A stretch of DNA of 64,000 nucleotides from Gemmatimonadaceae bacterium (GTDB lineage: Bacteria > Gemmatimonadota > Gemmatimonadetes > Gemmatimonadales > Gemmatimonadaceae), in NCBI GenBank assembly GCA_011525845.1, contig WYBP01000008.1, positions 62,001 to 126,000 on the forward strand, written 5' to 3'. The position numbers and the translations under genes were made by a program. Positions 9,537 through 21,473 of this stretch are shown here, in pieces; position 1 is the stretch's first letter, and each line of letters opens with the position of its first letter. A model generated the notes under the pieces. It was not told where the DNA came from, made no database searches, and saw only the letters and a list, made by a program, of their open reading frames with translations.

Positions 9537-10831
9537 CCCTGGCGCTCCGTGCGCCCCGCGGCATCCGGGCCATCGCGACCACCGCGGTGGCCTGTCTCGT
9601 GTCCGCCGTCGCGGCGGTCGGCGTCATCGCCGCGGCCGCGCGGGCGCAGGCGCCCGCCGCACCGGGCGCGATCCGCGTCTCCGTGCTCACCCTCGGGCAG
9701 GGGAACGAGGTCTTCGAGCGCTTTGGCCACAACGCGATCCGCGTGGTGGATCCGGCGGCGGGCACGGATGTCGCGTACAACTGGGGGATGTTCTCGTTCG
9801 ACCAGCCCGCGTTCATCCGCCGGTTCCTGAGCGGTGACACGCAGTACTGGGTGGAGGCGATCCCCACGCAGTGGCTCCTCGACTACTACGCCTCCGGCGA
9901 CCGGCACACGCAGGAACAGGTGCTCGCCCTCACGCCGGCGCAGGCCGCACGCGTGGCCTCGCTCGCCGCCGAGAACGCCAGGCCCGAGAACCGCTTCTAC
10001 CGCTACGACTACTTCCGGGACAACTGCTCCACGCGCGTGCGCGACCTGCTCGACACGGTGCTGGAGGGCGCGCTCCGCCGCCGCTTCGATGCCATCCGCA
10101 CGCCGTGGACGTACCGGAGCGAGGCGGTGCGGCTCACCGAGCCCTCCGCACTCGCCCAGGCCGGGATCGACATCGCGCTCGGGCCCCGCGCCGACGTGCC
10201 GCTCACCAAGTGGGAGGCGATGTTCATCCCCATGCGCCTGCGGGACGACCTGCGCGAGGTCACGGTGCCGGGGGCCGACGGCGTCCCGGTGCCGCTCGTC
10301 TCGGAGGAACGCGTGATCTACCAGGCACGGCGCGCACCCGAGGCGCCGGAGCGGCGCGGACTCGCGCTCGGCCCCTGGGGACCGATCCTCGCCGTCTGGA
10401 TGCTCCTCCTGACGCCCTGGAACGCGCTCACGCGCCGCCGGACCCGCATCCCGGCCACGGTGATGACCGTGGCATGGTACGGCCTCACGGGGCTCGTGGG
10501 GCTCGCAGTGGCCGGCATGTGGCTCGGCTCGGCGCACGTCTTCTGGTACGACAACCTCAACCTGCTCCTCCTCTCGCCGCTCGGACTCGTGGCGGCGGTC
10601 CCGGTCGCGCGCGCGGTGCTCCGCGGTGCGCCCACGCGCCTCTCGCGCGTGCTCTTCCTCGCCGTCGTCGGCCAGGTCGCGCTCCTGCTCCTCCTCGCGC
10701 CCTTCGTCCGCCAGACCCTCGGCGGCCCGATCCTCCTCCTCGCGCCGGCCCACCTGGGGCTCGCCCTCGCGATCTGGCGCCACACGCTGCCCGTGCCCGG
10801 CGCACCGGCCCCCGCGGAGACGTCCCGCTGA
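9533..10831 (+). CDS. DUF4105 domain membrane protein
   Basis: A 432-residue protein with an N-terminal signal or anchor (about residues 10-35) and a periplasmic DUF4105 region: RVSVLTLGQGNEVFERFGHNAIRV, NWGMFSFDQPAF, and RYDYFRDNCSTRVRDLLD with the conserved Asn-Cys-Ser. Four hydrophobic helices occupy the C-terminal third. DUF4105 carries a conserved Cys and His pattern that suggests a peptidase-like fold, but no function is established. The GTG start overlaps the preceding stop. The stop TGA is in turn overlapped by a CTG of the next reading frame. Confidence 0.85.
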   Translation: MTLALRAPRGIRAIATTAVACLVSAVAAVGVIAAAARAQAPAAPGAIRVSVLTLGQGNEVFERFGHNAIRVVDPAAGTDVAYNWGMFSFDQPAFIRRFLSGDTQYWVEAIPTQWLLDYYASGDRHTQEQVLALTPAQAARVASLAAENARPENRFYRYDYFRDNCSTRVRDLLDTVLEGALRRRFDAIRTPWTYRSEAVRLTEPSALAQAGIDIALGPRADVPLTKWEAMFIPMRLRDDLREVTVPGADGVPVPLVSEERVIYQARRAPEAPERRGLALGPWGPILAVWMLLLTPWNALTRRRTRIPATVMTVAWYGLTGLVGLAVAGMWLGSAHVFWYDNLNLLLLSPLGLVAAVPVARAVLRGAPTRLSRVLFLAVVGQVALLLLLAPFVRQTLGGPILLLAPAHLGLALAIWRHTLPVPGAPAPAETSR

Positions 10832-10845
10832 GACCTCCGCTCACG

Positions 10846-12717
10846 GTGGGCGTGGACGTCGGCGGCACCTTCACCGACCTCGCGGCGGTGGATGCGGACG
10901 GCAACGTCCACACGCGCAAGGTGCTCTCCACGCCGGAGGACCAGAGCACCGGCGTGGTGGACGCACTGCACGCGCTCGCGGCACCCGCGGGCGCGGTCGC
11001 GCGATTCGTGCACGGCACTACGGTCGTCACGAACCTCCTCCTCGAGCGCACGGGCGCGAGGGTGGTGCTCTGCGCCACCGCGTGCGCGACCGACCTGCTG
11101 GAGCTGCGACGCCAGGAGCGCGCCTCGCTCTACGACCTCGCGGCGCACCACCCCGCGCCCCTCGTGGGCGCCGCGGACGTCGTTCCCGTGCCCGAACGGC
11201 GTACGCCGCAGGGCGTCACGCAGGCGCTCACCGCCGAGGGGGTGGACGCGGTGGTGGCCGCCGCGCTCGCACTCGATCCCGCCGTGGTGGTGATCGCGCT
11301 GCTGCACGCGTACGAGGATTCGACCCCCGAGCAGCGGCTCGCCGAGGCCTTCCGCGCGGCGCGCCCCGGCCTCACGGTCGTCCTCGCGTCCGACGTCCTC
11401 CCCGAGATCCGGGAGTACGAGCGCACCGCGACCGCCGTCGCGGAGGGGTATGCCCGTCCCGGCGTCGAGCGGTATCTCGATCGGCTCGGCGCGCGGCTGC
11501 ACGAGGAGGGGATGCCCGCCCCGTCCGTGATGACCTCCGGCGGCGGGATGCGCGCCGCGGCCGAGGCGGCTCGGCACGCCGCGTCGCTCGCGCTCTCGGG
11601 CCCCGCGGGAGGTGTGGTGGGCGCGGCCGCCGTGCTCCGCGCCGCCGGCAGGCGCGACGCGCTCACCATCGACATCGGCGGCACCAGCGCGGACGCCGGG
11701 ATCATCCTCGACGGCGAGGCGCTGGTCGAGCCCGGCGGGATCGTGGCCGGCGTGCCGATCGCGCTCCCGCGCGTGCTCGTGGAGACGGTGAGCGCAGGCG
11801 GCGGGAGCATCGCCTGGCGCGACGACGGCGGCGCCCTCCGCGTGGGCCCGCGGAGCGCCGGGGCGCGGCCGGGACCCGCCGCGTTCGCGCTGGGTGGCAT
11901 CGAACCGACCGTCACCGACGCACAGATCGTGCTCGGGCGCATCGTGGACACGGGGATGAGCGGTGGCGTGCAGCTGGATGCGGCGCGCGCTCGCGCGGCC
12001 GTGGCCGCACTCGCCGCATCGCTCGGCGCCCCACCCGAGCGCACGGCCGAGGCGATCATCCGGGCCGCGGACGCGGAGATGGCGCGGGCGCTGCGCCGCG
12101 TGAGCGTCGACCGCGGCGCCGACCCTCGGCGCTGCACACTCGTCGCATTCGGCGGGGGTGGGCCGCTGCACGCCTGCGCGCTCGCTGACGCGCTCGGCAT
12201 GCCGGCCGTGCTGGTGCCGCCGTTCGCGGGTGTGCTCAGCGCGGTCGGGCTCGCCGTGGCGCCGGAGCGCCGCGAGGTGGCGATGAGCCTCCTGGTCGCG
12301 ACGGAGGCCCTCGATGCGCGGAGCTTCAAGGCGCACTGCGATGCGCTCGCGGCGCGCGTGAACGGCGCCGAGCGGAGCTGGATCGTGCGCGCGCGGTACG
12401 TGGGGCAGGGGCACGAGGTGGAGGTGCGGGCCTCGCCGGGCGATGCGGGGAGCGAGATCGCCGCGCGCTTCGCGGCCGCGCACCTCGCGCGCTTTGGGTT
12501 CACGCTCCCGCGCCCGGTGGAGTGCGTCGCCCTCCGGCACGTGGCGAGCGACCCCGGCGCCGTGGCGCGCTTCCGGCGCGAGGAGCTCGTTGCGCGTCCG
12601 GTCGCGGGCCCCGCCGCGGTCGCCCTGCGCGACGCGACGCTCTGGGTCGCCGCGGGGTGGCGCGCCACGCCCCTCCCGATCGGCGGGTGGCTGCTGGAGC
12701 GGGAGGCCGCCGCATGA
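10846..12717 (+). CDS. hydantoinase/oxoprolinase A subunit
   Basis: ATP-dependent amidohydrolase subunit of the HyuA/5-oxoprolinase family, which opens hydantoins or 5-oxoproline together with a B subunit. It starts with the actin-like ATPase motif DVGGTFTDL and continues with VHGTTVVTNLLLER, SLALSGPAGGVVGAA and TIDIGGTSADAG. It has about 623 residues, slightly short of the usual ~680. GTG 10846 gives the usual short N-terminus before DVGG. A CTG at 10828 overlapping the previous stop would add six residues and cannot be excluded. It overlaps the B subunit (ATGA). Confidence 0.9.
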   Translation: MGVDVGGTFTDLAAVDADGNVHTRKVLSTPEDQSTGVVDALHALAAPAGAVARFVHGTTVVTNLLLERTGARVVLCATACATDLLELRRQERASLYDLAAHHPAPLVGAADVVPVPERRTPQGVTQALTAEGVDAVVAAALALDPAVVVIALLHAYEDSTPEQRLAEAFRAARPGLTVVLASDVLPEIREYERTATAVAEGYARPGVERYLDRLGARLHEEGMPAPSVMTSGGGMRAAAEAARHAASLALSGPAGGVVGAAAVLRAAGRRDALTIDIGGTSADAGIILDGEALVEPGGIVAGVPIALPRVLVETVSAGGGSIAWRDDGGALRVGPRSAGARPGPAAFALGGIEPTVTDAQIVLGRIVDTGMSGGVQLDAARARAAVAALAASLGAPPERTAEAIIRAADAEMARALRRVSVDRGADPRRCTLVAFGGGGPLHACALADALGMPAVLVPPFAGVLSAVGLAVAPERREVAMSLLVATEALDARSFKAHCDALAARVNGAERSWIVRARYVGQGHEVEVRASPGDAGSEIAARFAAAHLARFGFTLPRPVECVALRHVASDPGAVARFRREELVARPVAGPAAVALRDATLWVAAGWRATPLPIGGWLLEREAAA

Positions 12718-14261
12718 CGACGAACGCCACGCCCACCGCCACCGAGCGGCTCGAGCTCTCCGTCTGGGCCTCGACGGTCGCGATGATCGCCGAGGAGATG
12801 GGGGCCGTGCTCGTGCGCGGGGCGCTCTCGCCGAACATCCGCGAGCGCCGCGACGCGTCGTGCGCGCTCTTCGACGCCGAGGGGCGGATGGTCGCGCAGG
12901 CGGCGCACATCCCGGTGCACCTGGGCGCGATGCCCGAGTCGGTGCGCGCGGTGCGGGCCTGCGGACCGCGCCCGGGTGACGTCTTCCTCCTGAACAGTCC
13001 CTGGCAGGGGGGCTCGCACCTCCCGGACCTCACGATGGTGGAGGCGATCGCCGACGGCGACCGCATCGCCGGGTTCGCGGTCGTGCGCGCCCACCACGCC
13101 GACGTGGGCGGGATGAGCCCCGGCTCGATGCCACAGGGCGCGACCGAACTCGTGCAGGAGGGGCTGATCCTCCCCCCCGTCCGGCTCGAGCGCGAGGGGG
13201 TGCCGGACCCCGAGCTCCTCGCGCTCGTGCTCGCCAACGTCCGCACGCCCGAGGAGCGCCGCGGCGACCTCGCCGCGCAGCGTGCGGCCTGCGCCGCGGG
13301 AGCGAACGGGTGGCGCACGCTCCTCGCGCGCGAGGGCGCCGAGCGGCTCGCGCAGGTGACCGGGTCGTTGCTCGACTACGCCGAACGACGGGCCGTCGCG
13401 CGCCTGGAGGCGATCGAGGGCGCGACCGCGACCGCGGAGGACGCGCTGGAGGGGGATGGCGTGAGCGAGGACGACGTGCCGCTCCGCGTCGCGCTCGAGG
13501 TGCGCGAGGGCACGCTGCACCTCGACTTCACGGGCACCTCGCCGATGGTGCGCGGGAACGTGAACTGCCCCATCCAGGTCACGCGCGCGGCCGCGCTCTT
13601 CGTGCTGCGCGCCCTGCTCGACGACGACGTGCCCACCAACGAGGGGATCGCGCGGGCCATCCGGATCGTCACGCCGGAGGACTGCTGCCTCGCCGCGCGC
13701 GCGCCGGCCGCGGTGGCCGCGGGGAACGTGGAGATGAGCCAGCGCATCACCGACCTCCTCTTCGCCGCGCTCGCCGCAGCCGGGGTGCCGGTGCCCGCGC
13801 AGGGGCAGGGGACGATGAACAACGTCACCTTCGGCGGCGCCGGCTGGACCTTCTACGAGACGCTCGGCGGGGGGCAGGGTGCCAGCGCGGAAGGTCCGGG
13901 CCCCGACGCGGTGCACGTGGGGATGAGCAACACCCGCAACACGCCCATCGAGGCGCTCGAGCGCGCCTACCCGATCGTGATCGAACGCTACGCCGTGCGG
14001 CGCGGCTCCGGCGGGGCGGGGAAGCACCGGGGCGGGGACGGCGTCGTGCGCGCGTACCGCGTGCTGGAGCCCTGCACGGTCACGCTGCTCACGGAACGCC
14101 GCCGCCGCGCGCCACGGGGTGCCCTGGGCGGCGCGGACGGCGCCTGCGGCGAGAACCGCCTGAACGGGGAGCTGCTCCCCGCCAAGTGCCGCCGCGAGCT
14201 GCGGCCGGGGGACGTGCTCGAGATCCGCACGCCCGGCGGCGGCGGGTGGGGCGCGCCCTGA
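12714..14261 (+). CDS. hydantoinase/oxoprolinase B subunit
   Basis: A 515-residue HyuB/oxoprolinase B subunit, the partner of the gene just upstream. Typical segments are LVRGALSPNIRERRDASCA, VAQAAHIPVHLGAMPESV, LNSPWQGGSHLPD, NVNCPIQVTRAA and VGMSNTRNTPIEALE, ending with the Gly-rich TPGGGGWG. The start codon lies inside the stop of the A subunit, a normal arrangement for this two-subunit enzyme. It ends the plus-strand block, and the next gene converges on it 36 bases away. Confidence 0.92.
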   Translation: MTTNATPTATERLELSVWASTVAMIAEEMGAVLVRGALSPNIRERRDASCALFDAEGRMVAQAAHIPVHLGAMPESVRAVRACGPRPGDVFLLNSPWQGGSHLPDLTMVEAIADGDRIAGFAVVRAHHADVGGMSPGSMPQGATELVQEGLILPPVRLEREGVPDPELLALVLANVRTPEERRGDLAAQRAACAAGANGWRTLLAREGAERLAQVTGSLLDYAERRAVARLEAIEGATATAEDALEGDGVSEDDVPLRVALEVREGTLHLDFTGTSPMVRGNVNCPIQVTRAAALFVLRALLDDDVPTNEGIARAIRIVTPEDCCLAARAPAAVAAGNVEMSQRITDLLFAALAAAGVPVPAQGQGTMNNVTFGGAGWTFYETLGGGQGASAEGPGPDAVHVGMSNTRNTPIEALERAYPIVIERYAVRRGSGGAGKHRGGDGVVRAYRVLEPCTVTLLTERRRRAPRGALGGADGACGENRLNGELLPAKCRRELRPGDVLEIRTPGGGGWGAP

Positions 14262-14297
14262 CCGGCCGCGCGGCGCCGGCCAGGCGCGGCGCCGGGG

Positions 14298-16298
<2,001 letters not shown>

Positions 16299-16312
16299 GG
16301 AGGGGCGGACGG

Positions 16313-16363
16313 GCAAAAGGGACGAACCGCCGGCACCCTGGACCTCAGGGCACCGGCGGTTCG
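16313..16363 (-). terminator. intrinsic terminator of the csgG-like gene
   Basis: An 11-bp perfect stem pairs CGAACCGCCGG (16323-16333) with CCGGCGGTTCG (16353-16363). On the minus strand it is followed within a few bases by CCCTTTTGCCC. It lies 49 bases past the csgG-like stop and separates that gene from the HD-GYP gene. Confidence 0.75.
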
Positions 16364-16375
16364 AAGGTTATCCCC

Positions 16376-16393
16376 GGCGGGAGGGCTCCCGCC
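16376..16393 (-). terminator. second hairpin downstream of the csgG-like gene
   Basis: GGCGGGAG, two bases, then CTCCCGCC form a perfect 8-bp stem with a very small loop. It precedes the stronger terminator at 16313-16363 in the direction of transcription. No T-run follows. Confidence 0.4.
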
Positions 16394-16411
16394 AGTGAAC
16401 GGCGTGTGCGA

Positions 16412-17122
16412 TCAGGTGCCGCCCTGCAGCTTGGCCTTCGCCTTCTGGGCGTCCTCGAAGTTCGGGAACTTCGCGAGCGCCTGGTTGAAGAGCTCGATCG
16501 CCTCGGCCTTGTTCCCGGCGTCCTGGGCGCTGATCGCGCGGGAGTAGAGCATCACGGCCTGGAAGGGCACGGTCTTCTGCTTCTCGGCCTTGGCTTCCGC
16601 CGACTGGCGGGCCTGCGGGGTGAGCGCCGGGAGCTTGAGCCCCGTGTTCGCCGCCACGCCGAGCTTCGCCACGAGCGCGAGGAAGTTGTCGGTCTTGTCG
16701 CGGTCCATGTGGGTCCACTCGATCCGGCCCGTCTCGGAGTCCACCGACTTGAGCGTGATCACCATGACGCCGGAACGGTCGGTCACGAAGGTGCCCGTGA
16801 CCATGTGCTTGGCGCCGAGCAGCTTGCCGATGCGGGCGGCCGTCGCGTCGTCCACGCGGCCGTCACGGGCGAGGTTCTGCTCGTCGAGCAGCTTCTGGAT
16901 GTTCTCGCGCTCCACCACGCGGATGCCCGGGTTCTGGGCCAGGTCCGTGAGGAGGAGGTCCGCGATCCCCTTGGAGAGCGGGGCGAGTTCCGCGTTGCTT
17001 GCACCGATCGCACTGTTCACGAACGGCAGCACGGCCACGGTGGGCCGCATGTCGTCCTGCGCGAGCAGGGGGGCCGCCATCAGGGCGAGGGCGGTGGTGG
17101 CACGGGCGATCTGCTTCAGCAT
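16412..17122 (-). CDS. CsgG/HfaB-like secreted protein
   Basis: A 236-residue exported protein with a clear signal peptide (IARATTALALMAAPLLAQ, cleavage near residue 22). The CsgG-like fold is marked by PTVAVLPFVN, GIADLLLTDLAQNPGIRVVER, LLGAKHMVTGTF and the conserved IEWTHMD strand. The last ~70 residues resemble a TPR-like helix pair. Family members build outer-membrane pores or bind assembly factors, but the lipobox Cys of true CsgG is absent, so the role is open. A good Shine-Dalgarno (GGAGGGACG) precedes ATG 17122, and the gene lies 16 bases after the MBL-fold gene. Confidence 0.78.
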   Translation of the reverse strand: MLKQIARATTALALMAAPLLAQDDMRPTVAVLPFVNSAIGASNAELAPLSKGIADLLLTDLAQNPGIRVVERENIQKLLDEQNLARDGRVDDATAARIGKLLGAKHMVTGTFVTDRSGVMVITLKSVDSETGRIEWTHMDRDKTDNFLALVAKLGVAANTGLKLPALTPQARQSAEAKAEKQKTVPFQAVMLYSRAISAQDAGNKAEAIELFNQALAKFPNFEDAQKAKAKLQGGT

Positions 17123-17138
17123 CGTCCCTCCGGAGAGG

Positions 17139-18014
17139 TTAAAGAGTCAACGTCAGGCCTTCGGCAGCGGCGATCACCTGGAGCGCTCCGCTGCGGGACT
17201 TCACCATCGCCCGGCACTCCGCCAGGCAGGCATCCAGCTGGTCGTCCGTCCGCCGCGGCTCATGATGGAAGAGCACCAGCGTCCCGACCCCAGCCTCCAG
17301 CGCCAGCTCCACCGTCTCGCGGTAGGTCGAGTGCCCCCAGCCGCGGTGGTGGTCGTACTCGTCCGTGGTGTACGTGGTGTCGTGGATCAGGATCCGCGCC
17401 CCACGCACGAACTCCAGCAACTGCTCCCGCCAATCCTCGGGCGACCCGTACCGGGGGTGTGCCCCCAGCTCGTTGTCCGAGATATACACCAGCGCACCCC
17501 CGCGCCCCCCCGGCTCCGTGAATCGGTAGCCCAGGGCGCCACCCGGGTGCTGCACGGCGAATGCCGTCACCTCATACCCCGTTCCTTCACACCGGGTGCC
17601 AACCGCCAGGCTCCGGAAGTCGATCGTCGCGTCCAGCTCCTCGAACGTCACGGGAAAGACCACCGGGGACATCTGGTCCCGGACGACCTTGTCCACGCTC
17701 TTCTCCAGCGACTCCGAGCCCCAGATCGTGAAGTGGTTCCCACGTCCGAAGATCGGCGCGAAGAAGGGGAAGCCCTGGATGTGGTCCCAGTGCGCGTGCG
17801 TCAGGAAGATGTCCCCCTGGATCGGCGCGCCATTGGTCCGCGTCAGCAGGTCCCGCCCCAACTCCCGGATCCCCGTGCCGGCGTCGAGGATGATCAGCCA
17901 TCCCTCGTCGGTCCGGATCTCCGTGCACGGCGTGTTGCCGCCGTACCGCACTGTACGTGCGCCCGGGGTCGGGATGGATCCCCGAGTCCCCCAGAAGCGG
18001 ACTCGCAGGCTCAT
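17139..18014 (-). CDS. MBL-fold metal-dependent hydrolase
   Basis: A 291-residue metallo-beta-lactamase-fold protein. The metal motif HAHWDH lies at residues 73-78, following DAGTGIRELG. Later ligands are HDTTY and GHSTYRETVELA. It begins VRFWGTRGSIPTPG, typical of RNase Z-like or phosphodiesterase-type MBL proteins in environmental bacteria, but the substrate is unknown. The ATG at 18014 has AGGGAA six bases upstream. An in-frame ATG eight codons further out has no such signal. It is probably co-transcribed with the csgG-like gene. Confidence 0.85.
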   Translation of the reverse strand: MSLRVRFWGTRGSIPTPGARTVRYGGNTPCTEIRTDEGWLIILDAGTGIRELGRDLLTRTNGAPIQGDIFLTHAHWDHIQGFPFFAPIFGRGNHFTIWGSESLEKSVDKVVRDQMSPVVFPVTFEELDATIDFRSLAVGTRCEGTGYEVTAFAVQHPGGALGYRFTEPGGRGGALVYISDNELGAHPRYGSPEDWREQLLEFVRGARILIHDTTYTTDEYDHHRGWGHSTYRETVELALEAGVGTLVLFHHEPRRTDDQLDACLAECRAMVKSRSGALQVIAAAEGLTLTL

Positions 18015-18117
18015 CGCGTTCCCTCGAGCACGATGCAAGATGGCATGGCGGAGCGAAGGGGGGAAAGGCGAGGCATCACGACGTACAGGTGACCGTGGTC
18101 ACAGGGGTTCCCGGCGT

Positions 18118-18798
18118 TCAGAGCCGCTGCTGCGACCGCTTCTCGAGCGCGGCGCGATCGGTGAGCCGGATCCGCCGGCGCTCGGTGGTGATCCACCCCG
18201 CCTCGACGAAGTCGCGCATCGCCCGCGAGACGGTCTCCCGGCTCGCGCCGATGACGTTCGCGATGGTCTGGTGCGTGAGGGGCTTGTCGAGGAGCTCCGA
18301 GCCCGCCTCGGTCGCGGCGTCCACGAGCACGCGCGCGATCCGGCCGGGCACATCGAGGAGCACCAGCGAACCGATCTTGTCGTCCGCGCGGCGCAGGCGG
18401 TGCGAGAGCTCGATCAGCAGCGCCCAGGCCACGGCCGGGTTCTGCTCCACGCGGCGCTTGAAGTCCTCCCGGCGGAGGACCAGGAGCGAGGAGTCCTCCA
18501 TCGCCACCACGTGCGCCGAGCGGGGCTGGTCGTCGATCAGGGAGAGTTCGCCGAAGTGCTCGCCGACCCCGAGGATCCCCAGGATCACCTCGCGCCCATC
18601 CTCGGCCACCAGCACCACCTTCACCCGGCCGGAGCGCACCACGAACAGCGAGTCGCCGGGGTCGTCCTCGAAGAGGATGACGCTCCCCTTGGGGTAGCTC
18701 TTCTCGCGGACCAGCTGGGAGAAGGCGGCCACTTCCGTCGCGGCCAGCGAACGAAAGAGCGGAACGGTGGCGAGGAAATCGACGGTGTTCACGGTCAT
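18118..18798 (-). CDS. Crp/Fnr family transcriptional regulator
   Basis: A 226-residue DNA-binding regulator. A cyclic-nucleotide-binding-like beta-roll (about residues 12-125) contains GDSLFVVRSGRVKVV and GVGEHFGELSLIDDQPRSA, which keeps the phosphate-binding FGE. A dimer helix and a winged helix-turn-helix follow (LTHQTIANVIGASRETVSRAMRD). No Cys cluster of FNR type is present. A strong promoter (TTGACA, 17-bp spacer) lies immediately upstream, divergent from rpmE. The ligand and regulon are unknown. Confidence 0.93.
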   Translation of the reverse strand: MTVNTVDFLATVPLFRSLAATEVAAFSQLVREKSYPKGSVILFEDDPGDSLFVVRSGRVKVVLVAEDGREVILGILGVGEHFGELSLIDDQPRSAHVVAMEDSSLLVLRREDFKRRVEQNPAVAWALLIELSHRLRRADDKIGSLVLLDVPGRIARVLVDAATEAGSELLDKPLTHQTIANVIGASRETVSRAMRDFVEAGWITTERRRIRLTDRAALEKRSQQRL

Positions 18799-18837
18799 CT
18801 GGTGAGGGGGACGACGCCGGGAGAAGGCCCCGGCGCG

Positions 18838-18866
18838 AAGCTACCTCGTGGTCCTGGGGCTGTCAA
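18838..18866 (-). promoter_or_regulatory. promoter of the Crp/Fnr-family gene
   Basis: On the minus strand a perfect TTGACA (18866-18861) is followed by exactly 17 bases and TAGCTT (18843-18838). Transcription would start near 18831, about 33 bases before the ATG at 18798. This is the best sigma-70-type promoter in the window. Confidence 0.65.
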
Positions 18867-18886
18867 ACCGCCAAGGTGTTGTGCGC

Positions 18887-18916
18887 TTGCATTTTAGCCC
18901 GTGATCCGGATATCTT
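18887..18916 (+). promoter_or_regulatory. candidate promoter of rpmE-prfA-prmC
   Basis: TTGCAT (18887-18892), an 18-base spacer and TATCTT (18911-18916) lie in an AT-rich patch upstream of rpmE. It is divergent from the Crp/Fnr-family promoter. The -35 is only a half match, so this is a candidate. GAGG at 18944-18947 supplies the Shine-Dalgarno for ATG 18953. Confidence 0.4.
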
Positions 18917-18952
18917 TCCCAGCTCTCCGAGAATACCGCACCTGAGGCTCCC

Positions 18953-19155
18953 ATGAAGGCCGAAATCCATCCGACGTACGCGACCGCCACCGTGACCTGC
19001 GCCTGCGGCAACACCTTCCAGACGCGCTCCACGCACGCGGAGATCCATACCGACATCTGCGCTGCCTGCCACCCCTTCTTCACCGGCAAGCAGAAGCTCA
19101 TCGACACCGCTGGCCGTGTCGAGCGCTTCCGCCAGAAGTACGGGAAGGCGACGGT

Positions 19156-19159
<4 letters not shown>
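18953..19159 (+). CDS. rpmE: 50S ribosomal protein bL31
   Basis: A 68-residue ribosomal large-subunit protein. It is the zinc-binding form: CAC (Cys16, Cys18) and CAAC (Cys37, Cys40) give the four ligands. The family pattern [17 protein letters not shown] and [20 protein letters not shown] is complete. It heads the conserved rpmE-prfA-prmC order. Its stop codon TGA is overlapped by the CTG proposed as the prfA start, so RF1 translation is probably coupled to it. Confidence 0.97.
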
Positions 19160-20231
<1,072 letters not shown>

Positions 20232-20235
<4 letters not shown>

Positions 20236-21107
20236 GCACCACGATCGGCGCGCTGCTCGATGCGCTCGCCGAGGAGCTCGCCGGACCCTCCGTGCCCCCG
20301 GCGCGCGCCGAGGCGCGCGACCTGATCGCGGGCGTGCTCGACAAGCCGCGCTTCTGGCCCTCGGCGCACCGGGACGATCCCCTCGATGCGGCGGCGCTCG
20401 CCGCCGTGCGCGCGGCCGCGGAGCGCCGGCGCCGCGGGATGCCGCTCCAGTACGCCATCGGCCGCGCCCCCTTCCGGCACCTGACGCTCGCCGTGGACCC
20501 CCGCGCGCTCATCCCGCGGCCGGAGACGGAGATGCTCGTGGACCTCGTGCTCCGGGCGCAGCAGGGGGGGCGCGGGGTCGTCGCGGACGTGGGCACCGGC
20601 ACCGGGGCCATCGCGCTCGCGCTGGCCGCGGAGGGCGCATTCACCGAGGTGCACGCCACCGACATCTCGCCGGAGGCGCTCGCGCTCGCCGCGGAGAACC
20701 TCGCCGCGATCCCCGAGGACCGGCGCTCCCGGGTGCGCTTCCACCAGGGCGCGCTCCTCGCCCCCGTGCTGGCCGCGCTCGGCGAGCGCTCCTGTGACAC
20801 CGTGGTCTCGAACCCGCCGTATATTGCACGGTCGGAGGCGGTGCAGCTGCCGCCGCTGGTCCGCGAGTGGGAGCCGGCCGTGGCGCTCTTCGCGGACGAC
20901 GAGGGGATGGCGGTGATCCGGGCCCTGGTGCCCGAGGCGGCCCGGGCGCTCGCGCCCGGCGGCCTGCTGGCGATGGAGGTGGATTCCCGGCGCGCGGACC
21001 TCGCCGCCACCGCCGTCGCCGCCGATGGACGATTCCACGATATCGAGACTCGACTCGACTTGACCGGCCGCCCGCGCTTCGTGGTGGCCCGACGACAGGA
21101 GCAGTGA
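20232..21107 (+). CDS. prmC: peptide chain release factor N5-glutamine methyltransferase
   Basis: SAM-dependent enzyme that methylates the Gln of the GGQ motif in release factors. The 291-residue protein has an N-terminal helical domain and a Rossmann-type methyltransferase domain. This carries [15 protein letters not shown] (motif I), the substrate motif SNPPYI, and [14 protein letters not shown] ahead of motif I. ATG 20232 lies inside the prfA stop (ATGA), matching the conserved prfA-prmC coupling. Confidence 0.96.
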
Positions 21108-21460
21108 TGCTGAGTGAGAAGGCGGGGGACCTCGGGCGGCTCATCGGCCAGAGTGCGGAGTATCAGGCGGTGAAGCGCGCGACCGAGGCGCTCAACGGGG
21201 ACCGCGAGATCACCACGGCGCTGCAGCGCATGGAGGCGCTCCGTGATGAGGCCCAGACCCTGATCGAGCGTGGCGAGCGCCCCACATCCGAGATGGAAAC
21301 GGAACTCGACGAACTGATGTCCAAGGTGCAGGGGAGCATGCTCTACCAGCGCTTCGTCGCCGCCAACGAGAACTTCGACAAGGTCATGGTGCAGGTGAAC
21401 CAGTGGATCCTGGAAGGCATCAAGAAGGGCGCCACGAGCTCGATCATCACGCTCGGGTAG
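21107..21460 (+). CDS. YlbF/YmcA-like helical protein
   Basis: A 117-residue all-helical cytoplasmic protein with the YlbF-family layout: an N-terminal helix with LGRLIGQSAEYQAVKRATEAL, a long charged middle and MLYQRFVAANENFDKVMVQVNQWIL. In Firmicutes, relatives act with RNase Y or other partners; here the role is unknown. Its ATG shares a base with the prmC stop (TGATG), and tmk follows 13 bases later. Confidence 0.75.
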   Translation: MLSEKAGDLGRLIGQSAEYQAVKRATEALNGDREITTALQRMEALRDEAQTLIERGERPTSEMETELDELMSKVQGSMLYQRFVAANENFDKVMVQVNQWILEGIKKGATSSIITLG

Positions 21461-21473
21461 CGCGACGGGCACC

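Noticed and set aside
14262-14297. Bidirectional terminator between hyuB and the HD-GYP gene
   Set aside because: GC-rich partial inverted repeats exist, but the stem is imperfect and there is no T-run.
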